Below are positions 37,584 to 46,595 of a DNA stretch of 64,000 nucleotides, in pieces. Position numbers and translations under genes: made by a program. The notes beneath the pieces are model-generated. The model saw only the letters and a program-made list of their open reading frames with translations, had not been told where the DNA came from and did not search any database. Source of the stretch: Bradyrhizobium genomosp. I (2014) (lineage in GTDB: Bacteria; Pseudomonadota; Alphaproteobacteria; Rhizobiales; Xanthobacteraceae); contig NZ_AJQE01000286.1 in NCBI RefSeq assembly GCF_000261685.1, forward strand, positions 1 to 64,000, in the 5' to 3' direction. Position 1 is the stretch's first letter. Each line of letters begins with the position of its first letter.

Positions 37584-37595
37584 AAATCGATTTCA
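37584..37595. promoter_or_regulatory. LacI-type operator, copy 3
   Basis: GAAATCGATTTC, extended on the right to TTTCAG, repeats the same palindrome core. It ends 42 bases before the ATG of the enoyl-CoA hydratase gene, where it would block transcription. Confidence 0.78.
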
Positions 37596-37637
37596 GTCTA
37601 AGGCGTGGTTCTCATATTCCTTCAGGAGAACCGCTCC

Positions 37638-38420
37638 ATGTCCGAGACGCCCGATCTCATCCTCTCGACATCTGTCGCGCCCCACGTGCGCCTATTGACG
37701 CTGAATAGGACATCAAAACGAAACGCCTTGAGCAACCAGTTGATCGTGGAGCTTGGCGCCATCTTGCGCCGTGCCGCAATCGATGAGGATGTCCGCTGTG
37801 TCGTGCTTTGTGGCAGCGATGCGTTCTTCTCTGCCGGAGCCGACATCAAGGAGATGCGGGAGCGCGGCTTTGAGGCAATCGACAATTCCGCCCGACGTTC
37901 TGCCTGGGGGGATGTCGCCAATTTCCCCAAGCCTCTCATTGCCGCGGTCGAGGGCATTTGCTTCGGCGGCGGCCACGAATTGGCGCTGCTCGCGGATATC
38001 GTGATAGCAGGTGAAGGGGCGGTATTTGGGCAGCCTGAGATCAACATCGGAATATTGCCCGGCGACGGCGCAACGCAGAGGCTGACACGCGTGGCTGGCA
38101 AATCACTGGCCATGCTGATGATCCTGAGCGGCCAATCCATCACGGCGCGGAGTGCGATGCAGGCCGGCCTTGTGGCGGAAGTTGTCGAAAGCGGCAGGGC
38201 GCAGAGGCGAGCGCTCGAAATAGCCGATCTGATAGCGCAAAAGCCTCCCCGCTCGGCTGAACTTGCCAAAGCTGCCGTTCTCGCCGCCTTTCAGACCACG
38301 TTGGACGCCGGGCTCGAGTTCGAGCGGCAAGCGATACGTCACGCTTTCAGCACAGCTGACCAGAAGGAGGGAATGAACGCCTTCTTTGACAAGAGGCCGC
38401 CGAATTATCGCGGGAAGTAG
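37638..38420 (+). CDS. Enoyl-CoA hydratase/isomerase family protein
   Basis: A crotonase-fold protein of 260 aa. The oxyanion-hole segments are FFSAGADIKEM and ICFGGGHELALLAD, and the catalytic Glu is in FGQPEINIGILPGDGATQRL. Such enzymes hydrate enoyl-CoA in beta-oxidation-like degradation. ATG 37638 has AGGAG nine bases upstream; a GTG 11 codons earlier has no ribosome binding site. It is preceded by two palindromic operators shared with the CoA-transferase/LacI intergenic region, so the two genes should be co-regulated though 6 kb apart. Confidence 0.9.
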   Translation: MSETPDLILSTSVAPHVRLLTLNRTSKRNALSNQLIVELGAILRRAAIDEDVRCVVLCGSDAFFSAGADIKEMRERGFEAIDNSARRSAWGDVANFPKPLIAAVEGICFGGGHELALLADIVIAGEGAVFGQPEINIGILPGDGATQRLTRVAGKSLAMLMILSGQSITARSAMQAGLVAEVVESGRAQRRALEIADLIAQKPPRSAELAKAAVLAAFQTTLDAGLEFERQAIRHAFSTADQKEGMNAFFDKRPPNYRGK

Positions 38421-38479
38421 CCCCCCGCGATTGGCTCGCACGCGGCGCCGGCGAAGCTCGCCCGCGCAACATGCGACAT

Positions 38480-39700
38480 TCAACACTCCTTCGGCTCGAC
38501 CGGGCCGGCGCTACGGGCGACGATCTCGTATTGGCCGGCCTTTGCCACGCCAATGTACATGTTCATCCTGCAGTGGCGCTTGCCCGGCACCATCTCCGCC
38601 GGCCCGCCAGGCCCTTCCGCAATCTTGGCGTGGTCAAGCGCGGCAGCGACAGCCTCGCGGTCAATTGTACCGGCTTCCCTCACTGCGGCTTCCCACAGCT
38701 TCAGTCCTCGATACGTGCCGGTCGCGGCGCTTCCTGCTGAGAACCGGAACTTGCCCGGAAACTGCTTTTCGTAGGCCGACTGAATTTTGGCGCTCACCGG
38801 ATCTTCCGCCGCGAGCGCCTTGTAATAGTCGAGGCTGCTGGCGAGGCCTTCGATCTCGTGAGCCTGGTTCATTTCGAGCGTGTTCTCGTCATAGTAGACG
38901 CAGCCCAGCTGTCCCCCATTCCTAGAAAAGCCCGCTTCATAAAGCTGTTTGAAGAACGAGCCGACGCCCGGGGGGATAACACTGTTGAAGACCACGTCTA
39001 CCTTGTTGGACGTGATGCGGCTCACGGTCGATGAAAAATCGATTTGGTCAAGCGGGTAGTACTCCTCGAACACCACCTCCCCGCCGCTGCTCTCGATCAC
39101 CTTGCGCGCATAGGCATTGATTGTTTGCGGCCAGACGTAGTTTGATCCAGGCAGCGCGAAGCGTCTGCCACCGTTCTTGATCAACCACGGAATGAACCGG
39201 TCGCAATTCTGCGCCGGTACCGGCCCGGTGCAAAACAGATAGGGCGTGCACTCCCTGCCTTCGTAGGCCTGTGGATAGATGTAGAGCGTCTTGCCACGAG
39301 AGATGATGATGTCCTTGATGGCGTTGCGCATCGAGCTCGCAATGCCGCCGAGTACCAGGTCGACCTTGTCTCGTTGAATCAGCTTGCGGACATTGCCAAC
39401 AGCGACGGACTCGTTGGACGCGGTGTCTTCGATCAGGAGGTCGATCGGGCGCCCCAAGGGACCACCGTTCTCGTTGATCTCGCTCGCGACCATGCGCGCG
39501 ACATTGGCGTCGGTATTCCCGGCAAAGCCGAGTGCCCCCGTAAGGTCGGTGGCAATGCCAATCCTGATCGGGCCTTCAGCGGCGTTGGCCCAGTCAGGAC
39601 GGATCACCCAGCTGCCCGGGCCGGCCGCAATGGCCGCAGACACAAAGGCGAAATTGCCGAGAAAGCGGCGGCGGCTGAGTTGCCGGTGATCATTCAACAT
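38480..39700 (-). CDS. ABC transporter substrate-binding protein (Peripla_BP_5 type), Tat-exported, copy 2
   Basis: The N-terminus has a twin-arginine signal (QLSRRRFLGNFAF) and a hydrophobic stretch ending near AAEGPIRIG. The mature part is a periplasmic binding protein of the amide/urea/branched-chain type (IGIATDLTGALGFAG, TPYLFCTGPVPAQNC, FALPGSNYVWPQTINAYARK). I chose ATG 39700, which has GGGGAGG upstream, over the in-frame ATG 39787. About nine of ten residues match the binding protein at 43664-44884, so this is a recent duplicate placed behind the amidohydrolase gene. It probably delivers a related ligand to the same permease. Confidence 0.9.
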   Translation of the reverse strand: MLNDHRQLSRRRFLGNFAFVSAAIAAGPGSWVIRPDWANAAEGPIRIGIATDLTGALGFAGNTDANVARMVASEINENGGPLGRPIDLLIEDTASNESVAVGNVRKLIQRDKVDLVLGGIASSMRNAIKDIIISRGKTLYIYPQAYEGRECTPYLFCTGPVPAQNCDRFIPWLIKNGGRRFALPGSNYVWPQTINAYARKVIESSGGEVVFEEYYPLDQIDFSSTVSRITSNKVDVVFNSVIPPGVGSFFKQLYEAGFSRNGGQLGCVYYDENTLEMNQAHEIEGLASSLDYYKALAAEDPVSAKIQSAYEKQFPGKFRFSAGSAATGTYRGLKLWEAAVREAGTIDREAVAAALDHAKIAEGPGGPAEMVPGKRHCRMNMYIGVAKAGQYEIVARSAGPVEPKEC

Positions 39701-39848
39701 GGAACTGACCTCCCCTTGGCTCATGGCCTTAATCCACGCGCCCTGCTCTTTCCTGGGGGGCGCGGTAACCGGAACGCTATCCGTCATTTTTCGGTTTCAA
39801 GTCGGCTCTTCGGATCAACTTTTTAAAATCGCGAACGAAGTGCAGCAA

Positions 39849-41105
39849 TCAGGACAGTCTGAAAAGCTCCCTCGCGTTCTCGCCAAGGATCCTGACCGCC
39901 AAGCGCTCTGCGTCTCGGGGGCGAAAGTAGCCGCTCGCAACTTTTTCTTTCAGAACCTCGCCGATGAGCCGGCGTGCGCCCTGTATCGCGGCAAATGTCT
40001 CCTCAACGTGAAGACAATCTCCTCCGATCATCATTCGCGATTCATCCGGCAAGACTTCAATAGCCTCGTGCAGGGCCAGCTTGAAATGGGACGGGCTCAA
40101 CAGGAAGGACCAGCACAAATCGAGCCAAACATTGCGGTACACAAAAGCCATTCCCAACAAGTCCCGGCTCCAGGGATAGGCCAAATGCATCAGCAGAAAA
40201 CGGGTCCGAGGATGACGCTCAATCAACCCGGTCATGCGTAGCGGGTGGGAGCCGCTTATGATTGCCGTTCCAAGATGAGTTTGGACTGGCAGGCCGGCTT
40301 CGCCTGCGAGCTGACAAAACAAATCGACGACAAAGTCACAGAAAGCCTTGCGCGCCGCAGGGGATGGAGACCTTTGTCCCCAGGCCTGCCGAGCGAGGTC
40401 CTCGTTCGGTTCGTCAAAGCTTAGATCGCGGTCATAGGCGAGCGCGTTTTTGAGCGCAACGTGATTGCGCCGGGCGCAGCCGGCTACGAGCTCCCGGATT
40501 GCGTCGCAATAATCGTCGAAGGTTTTCACCTCCATGCCGAGGCGCCGCAGCAACGTATGGCCGCAATTTCCATTGTGATCGCGAGATTCCGGGTGCCAGC
40601 CGAGGGCGAATGCATTGATCCGCAGGACCGCATCGTAACTTTGCCCTAGGACCGGCCGCGGATCCATCAACGGATCGAGAAAAGGGTCCGTTACGATCCT
40701 TCCGATGGCGGCGCGCCCAATGACTTCACTTGGCCATGTCGCCTCCCTGTGGCGCAAGCGCACCAAAGCGTCTACTGCCTCCCAGTTGTCGCGCGTGATT
40801 CCGGTTTCGGCGACGCCGTAAAGCTCGGCGACACCGCCGGCGAGGTTACGAACGAATGCATTTGAGCCGCTCCTCTCCAGGAACGGAGCAAGGGCCTCCC
40901 AGGTGGTTGGCTCGGTAGCGGTAGATAACATATCGCCAGTCGCCTTGGGCTCGGATGGCAGGACGTGGCTTGTCCAAGCCGCATAGCTCTGCTGGAACAG
41001 TTTCAAAAGATTCACGTCCCGGCTATGTGCGACCTCGGACATGTGATGTTCATGGACATCGACGACCTGGCACGCATTCACAAAATCGCTCATGGTTTTG
41101 GACAT
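39849..41105 (-). CDS. Amidohydrolase-superfamily TIM-barrel protein
   Basis: Metal-binding HxH is seen in VVDVHEHHMSE near the N-terminus. VQTHLGTAIISGSH, TRFLLMHLAYPWSR and MMIGGDCLHVEETFAA supply further His and Asp of an amidohydrolase_2/uronate-isomerase-like site. The product is about 418 aa from ATG 41105, which has GAGAGGGACG upstream; an in-frame ATG 12 codons earlier is less likely. It lies between livF and the duplicated binding protein, on the same strand, so it likely acts on the compound taken up by this ABC system. Hydrolase, decarboxylase and isomerase activities all occur in the family and cannot be told apart. Confidence 0.82.
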   Translation of the reverse strand: MSKTMSDFVNACQVVDVHEHHMSEVAHSRDVNLLKLFQQSYAAWTSHVLPSEPKATGDMLSTATEPTTWEALAPFLERSGSNAFVRNLAGGVAELYGVAETGITRDNWEAVDALVRLRHREATWPSEVIGRAAIGRIVTDPFLDPLMDPRPVLGQSYDAVLRINAFALGWHPESRDHNGNCGHTLLRRLGMEVKTFDDYCDAIRELVAGCARRNHVALKNALAYDRDLSFDEPNEDLARQAWGQRSPSPAARKAFCDFVVDLFCQLAGEAGLPVQTHLGTAIISGSHPLRMTGLIERHPRTRFLLMHLAYPWSRDLLGMAFVYRNVWLDLCWSFLLSPSHFKLALHEAIEVLPDESRMMIGGDCLHVEETFAAIQGARRLIGEVLKEKVASGYFRPRDAERLAVRILGENARELFRLS

Positions 41106-41181
41106 CGTCCCTCTCTGTTCAGTCATCGCAAGGAACTTCAACGCGCCATCTTTCGGGCGTGGGATGGCAGCCGGGACGCCT

Positions 41182-41877
41182 CTACGGCGCCAGATACGTC
41201 AAGAGCCGCGGGTCGTCGCGCAGCTGTTGCGACGGGCCCGACAGCGCGACACGGCCGCGATCGACCACATAGGCCTGCTCCGCGACGCGCATTGCGAGAT
41301 CGAGATGTTGCTCGACGATGATGATCGCGATCTCTCTGGCTAGTTCGATCAAGCGCTCGGTGATCTCCTCGATGACGCCGATCCAGACACCCTCGGTCGG
41401 CTCATCCAGCAGGAGGAGTTTGGGGTTTCCGAGCATCGCGCGGGCGATTGCGAGCATCTTGCGCTCGCCACCGGACAACGTTCCGGCCGGCTGATCCAGA
41501 CGCTGGCCGAGTTTTGGAAACATCATCATGACCCGGTCCACTGCCGATCTATCGCGGTGCAAAAGCGATCCGACGGCGAGATTGTCGCGCACCGACAGGC
41601 GCCCGAACACTGAATGCTCTTGCGGCACATATCCAATGCCGGCCCGCACCCGCTCTTCGGTTCGGCGGCGATCGATATCTTGGCCGTTGAATTGCACGCC
41701 GCCCCTCCATGCCGGCAGTTCGCCCACGATCGCCTTCATGAGCGTGCTCTTTCCGGCGCCGTTACGGCCGAGGACGGCCACACCGCCCCGCGGTGGGACG
41801 GTCATATTGACACCGAACAGCACCTGGCTGCGTCCGTAGCCGGCGTCGAGATGCTTGAGATTGAGGAATTCAGGCAC
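41182..41877 (-). CDS. livF: Branched-chain-type ABC transporter ATPase (LivF-like)
   Basis: Walker A GRNGAGKST, signature LSGGERKMLAIARAM and Walker B LLLLDEPTEG are present, and the C-terminus has the EQHLDLAMRVAEQAYVVDRG typical of LivF. GTG 41877 (VPEFLNLKHLDAGYG) overlaps the livG stop by eight bases (GTGCCTGA) and matches the family start better than an ATG 16 codons upstream. It energises uptake of amino-acid- or amide-like solutes together with LivG. Confidence 0.9.
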   Translation of the reverse strand: MPEFLNLKHLDAGYGRSQVLFGVNMTVPPRGGVAVLGRNGAGKSTLMKAIVGELPAWRGGVQFNGQDIDRRRTEERVRAGIGYVPQEHSVFGRLSVRDNLAVGSLLHRDRSAVDRVMMMFPKLGQRLDQPAGTLSGGERKMLAIARAMLGNPKLLLLDEPTEGVWIGVIEEITERLIELAREIAIIIVEQHLDLAMRVAEQAYVVDRGRVALSGPSQQLRDDPRLLTYLAP

Positions 41878-42604
41878 GGCGCAAATAGATCTCCTGGACG
41901 CTTCTGTTGGCCTGGATCTCGGCAACCGTCCCCGACGCCAGAACCTTGCCCTGATCGAGCACGGTTAGCCGGTCGCAGATGTCTCGGATGAAATCCAGGT
42001 CGTGCTCCACGATGACAAGCGAGCAATGCTGCTTGATCGGCTGCAGCAACTCGCCCGTGACGCGGCGCTCCTCAAGGCTCATGCCACCGGTCGGCTCGTC
42101 CAAGAGCAGAAGGCGCGGCCGGCATGCGAGCGCCATCGCGATCTCCAGCCATTGCTGCTGACCGTGAGAAAGGGTCGCCGCAGCATCAAACGCGCGATCG
42201 GCGAGCCGGAACTGGAGGAGCAACGTCATGACCTCCTCGTGCAGTCGTCCCCGACTGCGCGAGAACGCCAGATCCAGCAGTGAGGACCGGGCCTGCAGCG
42301 CGAGCAGGATGTTGTCGTATAGCGTGAGGGTCGGTAGCACGGCGGTGATCTGGAATTTCAGGCTCATGCCCGCTCGCGCACGCTCTGGCGGCGTCAACGA
42401 GGTGACGTCAGTATTGATGAATGTCACCTTGCCTCGCGTCGGCACTAGCGCACCTGCAAGACACTTCATCAGCGTGCTCTTGCCCGAGCCGTTCGGCCCG
42501 ATCAGGCCATGAAACTCTCTCTCGCCGACGCTGAGCGCCGCTCCGTCCAGCGCGGTGAGTTTGCCAAAGACCTTGGAGATGCCGGCGGCTTCAAGGAGCG
42601 GCAT
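41870..42604 (-). CDS. livG: Branched-chain-type ABC transporter ATPase (LivG-like)
   Basis: A 244-aa ATPase with Walker A GPNGSGKST (from about residue 36), a Q-loop in the MSLKFQITAVLPTLT region, signature LSHGQQQWLEIAMAL, Walker B LLLLDEPTGGMS and the LivG-like end VIVEHDLDFIRDICDRLTVLDQGK. It overlaps livM by 14 bases and livF by 8, showing one operon. The signature SHGQ variant is common in urea/amide transporters of this class, which fits the Peripla_BP_5-type binding proteins. Confidence 0.91.
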   Translation of the reverse strand: MPLLEAAGISKVFGKLTALDGAALSVGEREFHGLIGPNGSGKSTLMKCLAGALVPTRGKVTFINTDVTSLTPPERARAGMSLKFQITAVLPTLTLYDNILLALQARSSLLDLAFSRSRGRLHEEVMTLLLQFRLADRAFDAAATLSHGQQQWLEIAMALACRPRLLLLDEPTGGMSLEERRVTGELLQPIKQHCSLVIVEHDLDFIRDICDRLTVLDQGKVLASGTVAEIQANRSVQEIYLRRA

Positions 42605-43670
42605 TGCGCTTCTCCTTCAGGCTCGGGCCGAAATGACCTACACGTTCCCGCTCGCCCAGCACGAGGCTGATCAAGCCGAGGGGGCGGAACAGAATGACGA
42701 GCAACAGCAAAACGCCGAGAATGATCGGCCAGATATCGCGATAATTGTCGGAGAGCCAGAAGCTGAGGCCCTCAACAATCGCGGTGCCGATGACCGCACC
42801 GATCAATGTCCCGGAGCCGAACAAGACGTAGAGCACGACCTGGGTAGACATGACCACGCCCAGCATGTTCGTCCAGACGAAGCCCTCGTGAAACGCATAG
42901 AGGCTGCCGGAAGCACCTGCGATCGCGCCGCTGATTGCGAATATGATGGCCTTCAAATGCTGCACATTGTAGCCGAAGAAGGCGATGCGCTGTTCATTCT
43001 CTCGCAATCCCGCCAGTGCCAGACCGAACTGCGACCGCAGCAAAAAGCGCGACAGAAGGTAGATCAGAACCAGAATGGCGAGAACCAGATAGTAAAATCC
43101 TGGTCCCTCGCTCAATTCGTGCGAGCCGATTGTCATCGGCGGGATCGAAGGGATACCGTTCTGGCCGCCAAGATAATGAGAACCCCGAGCGAGCCGATCG
43201 GCTGCATAAGCTCCGGTCATAGTACCAAGCGAAACGAAGACCACACTGGAGGGGTGACGGCCAAGCAGCAGGAAACCTGCCAGCAACAATGCCGCTACAA
43301 AACCGATCAAGGTTCCGGCCGGAAGAACGGCAAAAATCGATGCGACCCCGAAATCGCGTGAAAGCAGCGCCACACCGTAGCCGGCCGTGCCGAAGAACAA
43401 CGACTGACCCAAGCTCAAGATCCCGGCATAGCCCCACACCAGGTCGAACGACAACGCGAAGAGGCACAGGATGAGCACTCGCGTTGCATAGACAGTGATG
43501 TAATCCCGCAGGACGAGCGGTGCGATCGAAGCGGCAATCAGCAATGCCAGTTCGAGAATTGGAAGCACCTTCGTTCGCCCTGCGATGGCAGATGCCATGA
43601 CGGGCGAACGAGCAGCTTCAATCACGTGTGGCGGGGGCTGTGTGCCAGTGCCGGTCGATGACATCAGCAC
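42591..43670 (-). CDS. livM: Branched-chain-type ABC transporter permease (LivM-like)
   Basis: A 359-aa membrane protein with about nine hydrophobic segments. It carries the LivM motif SFDLVWGYAGILSLGQSLFFGTAGYG and, later, GLALAGLRENEQRIAFFGYN, the EAA-like loop that contacts the ATPases. The start overlaps the end of the binding-protein gene by seven bases. Together with LivH it forms the inner-membrane channel. Confidence 0.91.
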   Translation of the reverse strand: MLMSSTGTGTQPPPHVIEAARSPVMASAIAGRTKVLPILELALLIAASIAPLVLRDYITVYATRVLILCLFALSFDLVWGYAGILSLGQSLFFGTAGYGVALLSRDFGVASIFAVLPAGTLIGFVAALLLAGFLLLGRHPSSVVFVSLGTMTGAYAADRLARGSHYLGGQNGIPSIPPMTIGSHELSEGPGFYYLVLAILVLIYLLSRFLLRSQFGLALAGLRENEQRIAFFGYNVQHLKAIIFAISGAIAGASGSLYAFHEGFVWTNMLGVVMSTQVVLYVLFGSGTLIGAVIGTAIVEGLSFWLSDNYRDIWPIILGVLLLLVILFRPLGLISLVLGERERVGHFGPSLKEKRNAAP

Positions 43671-44884
43671 TCCTTCGGATCGACCAGGCCGGCGCTACGC
43701 GCGACAATCTCGTACTGGCCGCCCTTCGCCACTCCAATGTACATGTTCATCCTGCAGTGGCGCTTGCCGGGCGCCATTTCGGCAGGCCCGCCCGGCCCTT
43801 CCGCAATCTTCGCGTGGTCGAGGGCGGCGGCTACCGCGTCGCGGTCAATTGTGCCGGCCTCCTTCACTGCAGCCTCCCACAGCTTTAATCCTCGATAGGT
43901 GCCGGTCGCGGCGCTGCCTGCCGAGAACCGGAACTTGGCTGGAAATTGTTTGTCGTAGGCCGATTGAATCCTGGCGCTTACCGGATCCTCCGCCGCAAGC
44001 ATCTTGTAGTAGTCGAGGCTGCTCGCGAGCCCTTCAATCTCTTGGGCCTGGTTCATTTCCAGGAAATTTTCGTCGTAATAGACGCACCCCAGCCGCCCGC
44101 CGTTTTTGGAGAAGCCGGCTTGATAGAGCTGTTTAAAGAACGGGCTGACGCCGGGCGGGACAATGGCGTTGAAAACCACGTCGACTTTGTTGGATATGAT
44201 CCGGCTAACTGTGGAGGAAAAGTCAATCTGGTCGAGCGGGTAGTATTCTTCAAAGACGACTTCGCCACCGCTGCTCTCGATCACCTTGCGTGCATAGGCG
44301 TTGATTGTTTGCGGCCAAACATAATTGGAGCCAGGCAGGGCAAAACGCTTACCACCATTTTTGATCAACCAGGGAATGAACTGGTCACAATTCTGTGCCG
44401 GTACCGGTCCCGTGCAGAACAGATAGGGCGTGCACTCTTTACCTTCGTAACCTTCCGGATAGATATAGAGCGTCTTGCCGCGAGAGATAATGACGTCCTT
44501 GATCGCATTGCGCATCGAGCTCGAGATACCGCCAATCACCAAGTCGACCTTGTCTCGCTGGATCAGCTTTCGCACATTTCCCACGGCGACGGATTCGTCG
44601 GAGGCAGTATCCTCAATCAGGAGTTCGATCGGGCGTCCCAACAGGCCGCCGGAGTCGTTGATCTCCTTGACCAGCATGCGAGCGACATTGGCGTCAGTGT
44701 TGCCGGCAAAGCCAAGTGACCCGGTAAGATCGGTCGCAATGCCAAGCCTGATCGGGCCTTCCGCAGCATTTGCCCAATCCGGGCGAATTATCCAGCTGCC
44801 CGGACCCGCCGCGATGGCGGCGGAGGCGAAGGCGAAATTGCCGAGAAAGCGGCGGCGGCTCAGTTGACGGCTGGCGTTGATCAT
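43664..44884 (-). CDS. ABC transporter substrate-binding protein (Peripla_BP_5 type), Tat-exported, copy 1
   Basis: It starts MINASRQLSRRRFLGNFAFA with a twin-arginine signal and continues as a periplasmic binding protein (LGIATDLTGSLGFAG, TPYLFCTGPVPAQNC, YVWPQTINAYARK). The ATG overlaps the livH stop as ATGA, so it is translationally coupled between livH and livM. A longer open frame running upstream from 44884 is an artefact of the overlapping livH sequence. It is about 90% identical to the product at 38480-39700, with differences scattered along the protein and not clustered in one lobe. Confidence 0.92.
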   Translation of the reverse strand: MINASRQLSRRRFLGNFAFASAAIAAGPGSWIIRPDWANAAEGPIRLGIATDLTGSLGFAGNTDANVARMLVKEINDSGGLLGRPIELLIEDTASDESVAVGNVRKLIQRDKVDLVIGGISSSMRNAIKDVIISRGKTLYIYPEGYEGKECTPYLFCTGPVPAQNCDQFIPWLIKNGGKRFALPGSNYVWPQTINAYARKVIESSGGEVVFEEYYPLDQIDFSSTVSRIISNKVDVVFNAIVPPGVSPFFKQLYQAGFSKNGGRLGCVYYDENFLEMNQAQEIEGLASSLDYYKMLAAEDPVSARIQSAYDKQFPAKFRFSAGSAATGTYRGLKLWEAAVKEAGTIDRDAVAAALDHAKIAEGPGGPAEMAPGKRHCRMNMYIGVAKGGQYEIVARSAGLVDPKEC

Positions 44885-45744
44885 CGGTTGACCCCTCTTC
44901 CCGAAACAAGGCCTTGCGGCCGGAACTTGATGAAAATGATGGCAAGCACGAACACCAGAACGTCGGCGATAACCGGTGACATCAGCCAAGGCAGCCAGGC
45001 ACTGAACGTGCCGATGACGCCGGCGCCAGCGACTGGGCCGGCGAAGGACCCGACCCCACCGACCATCACAGCAACGAAACCCTGGATAAGAAAGCGGATG
45101 CCGAGATCGGCGAACAATGAAAAGACCGGCACGATCAGCGCGCCGGCGAGACCCGCGAGTGCCGCACCAAATGCAAAGGTGACGCTGTAGATCATGCCCG
45201 TGGAGATGCCCGAGGCACGCGCCAGCTGTGGGTTCTCCAGCGAGGCGCGGACTCGCAGGCCGAACGAGGTGTAGGCGAGCAGAGCATGGCTCGCGGCCAT
45301 GACCAGCAAAGTGATGATGACGATGACGCCGCGCCAGGCGGCGAAATGCAGACTGCCGATCGTGATAGAGCCACTGATTGGCTCCGGCACCGAGAGATAC
45401 AGTCCCCCGGTCAGGCCGCGCACGGCTTCGCGAATGATCAGCCCCAGCGCATAGGTGCCAAGCATGGCGACGATTGGAGCGGCATAGAATCGGCGCACCA
45501 CGAGTTTTTCCAGGACGAAACCAAGCGTGCCGACCGCGACGGGCGCGGCAAGCATGCCGAGCGGGACCGGCAAACCGACGCTGTGCATGAGATAAGTGAC
45601 GTAAGCGCCGAGCAGGACGAACTCGCCTTGGGCGAAGTTGAAGATGCCCATCATGCTGGCAATGATCCCGAGACCGAGCACGACCAGCACAACAATGGCA
45701 CCGAAGCTCAAAATCTCGAAGGTCGCGATAAGTAGCGTATCCAT
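44881..45744 (-). CDS. livH: Branched-chain-type ABC transporter permease (LivH-like)
   Basis: A 287-aa membrane protein with about eight hydrophobic segments and the LivH features GIFNFAQGEFVLLGAYVTYL and FGLRVRASLENPQLARASGI (cytoplasmic loop). It is the first gene of the operon livH-binding protein-livM-livG-livF-amidohydrolase-second binding protein, read leftward. A direct repeat of TTGGGTA lies 229 bases upstream of its start and may control the operon. Confidence 0.91.
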   Translation of the reverse strand: MDTLLIATFEILSFGAIVVLVVLGLGIIASMMGIFNFAQGEFVLLGAYVTYLMHSVGLPVPLGMLAAPVAVGTLGFVLEKLVVRRFYAAPIVAMLGTYALGLIIREAVRGLTGGLYLSVPEPISGSITIGSLHFAAWRGVIVIITLLVMAASHALLAYTSFGLRVRASLENPQLARASGISTGMIYSVTFAFGAALAGLAGALIVPVFSLFADLGIRFLIQGFVAVMVGGVGSFAGPVAGAGVIGTFSAWLPWLMSPVIADVLVFVLAIIFIKFRPQGLVSGRGVNR

Positions 45745-46235
45745 GCTGCTGCGTCACATTCCTTGGGCTTGCGAGCACAGCTTCTTCACGCCGACCGCGC
45801 GAAGGCGTGAGCTACTCGTTGGAATGCGAAGGGCTGCTGTCACAAGAGCGCTCCTGGAAGGTCATCCCGGCAATGGGAGTTGCAGGCGATGGTGGGCTTC
45901 TAGGGCGGCCCGCCTGTCGGCGCTTCATTCACGACATGCGGCTCGAGATTGCCTAGATCAACGTAGGGAGATTTGGGTAATGTTGGGTAATGTTGGCCAG
46001 GCGACCGACATTGCGGACACGTTAAAGAGGTCCTACGGCGGGTCGCCGGCCGTTCTCGCCAGCCCAATTTCGATGCAGCCAAAAGCGATAGAGAGCTATC
46101 CGCATGCCCTCACCGCAGGCTCCCGCAAACGCGCGCGTCGTTAGCGCCTACCGAACTATCGGAGGAAACCAGAAGAGCTGACGCACCATTTGCGATGGCC
46201 GCAGGCCGTGAGTTCAGCACCGAGAAGGCATCAAG
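45745..46235. other. Intergenic region upstream of livH
   Basis: No gene is supportable; a plus-strand frame over this stretch is without a family. It holds the TTGGGTA tandem repeat at 45973-45999 and presumably the livH promoter. Confidence 0.5.
45973..45999. promoter_or_regulatory. TTGGGTA direct repeat, site 1 (upstream of livH)
   Basis: TTGGGTAATG occurs twice in a row and is followed by a third partial unit TTGG, giving an exact 10-base period, one helical turn. The same pair of heptamers occurs upstream of two other minus-strand operons in the window. A regulator binding one DNA face is the simplest reading. Confidence 0.6.
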
Positions 46236-46448
46236 TCATTGTGGCCGAGCACCTGGCTTGCCGACCAGCGGAAATGTGAATTCAATTCCCGCACCCGCAA
46301 ACGTGGTCCACAGAGTCTGCAGCAGATCGTCGGATGCGGGAGGCGTGTCATTGTACTCTTCGAGCCGCCTGATGACGGCGCACGATAACCCGCTTCGCTC
46401 GGCCAACTGCTTCACCGACCAGTTCAGCATCCCCCATGCGGCTCGCAA
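46236..46448 (-). CDS. Small XRE-like helix-turn-helix protein, start uncertain
   Basis: The protein LRAAWGMLNWSVKQLAERSG then SCAVIRRLEEYND, followed by a tail ending GIEFTFPLVGKPGARPQ, matches short single-domain XRE regulators common in rhizobia. The only start in the family region is TTG 46448; reading further upstream in frame gives ARERRAASKLTGRQ with no ATG or GTG before a stop, so the original start may be lost. It lies beside a broken pyruvate kinase gene on the same strand. Its targets are unknown. Confidence 0.6.
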   Translation of the reverse strand: MRAAWGMLNWSVKQLAERSGLSCAVIRRLEEYNDTPPASDDLLQTLWTTFAGAGIEFTFPLVGKPGARPQ

Positions 46449-46595
46449 TTGCCTCCCCGTGAGCTTCGATGCGGCTCTCCGCTCCCTTGCGAGTATATCG
46501 TAATGCGCGTCGATCTACACGCCGAGCCACTCCCTTACACCGCCATAGCTGTTGCCGAGCGGTACAGCGTGCATCGATGGCAACGAGAAGGTCGC

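Larger units (their letters stand above)
36925..37637. other. Divergent 0.7-kb region with two operator palindromes
   Basis: No supportable gene; a minus-strand frame at 37022-37240 is unrecognised. The right half holds two operator-like palindromes described separately. The left half should contain the MFS promoter, without boxes I can assign. Confidence 0.5.

Noticed and set aside
43664..45778. 704-codon minus-strand frame suggesting a fusion protein
   Set aside because: Its first 300 codons are an out-of-frame reading of livH; only the binding protein from ATG 44884 is real.
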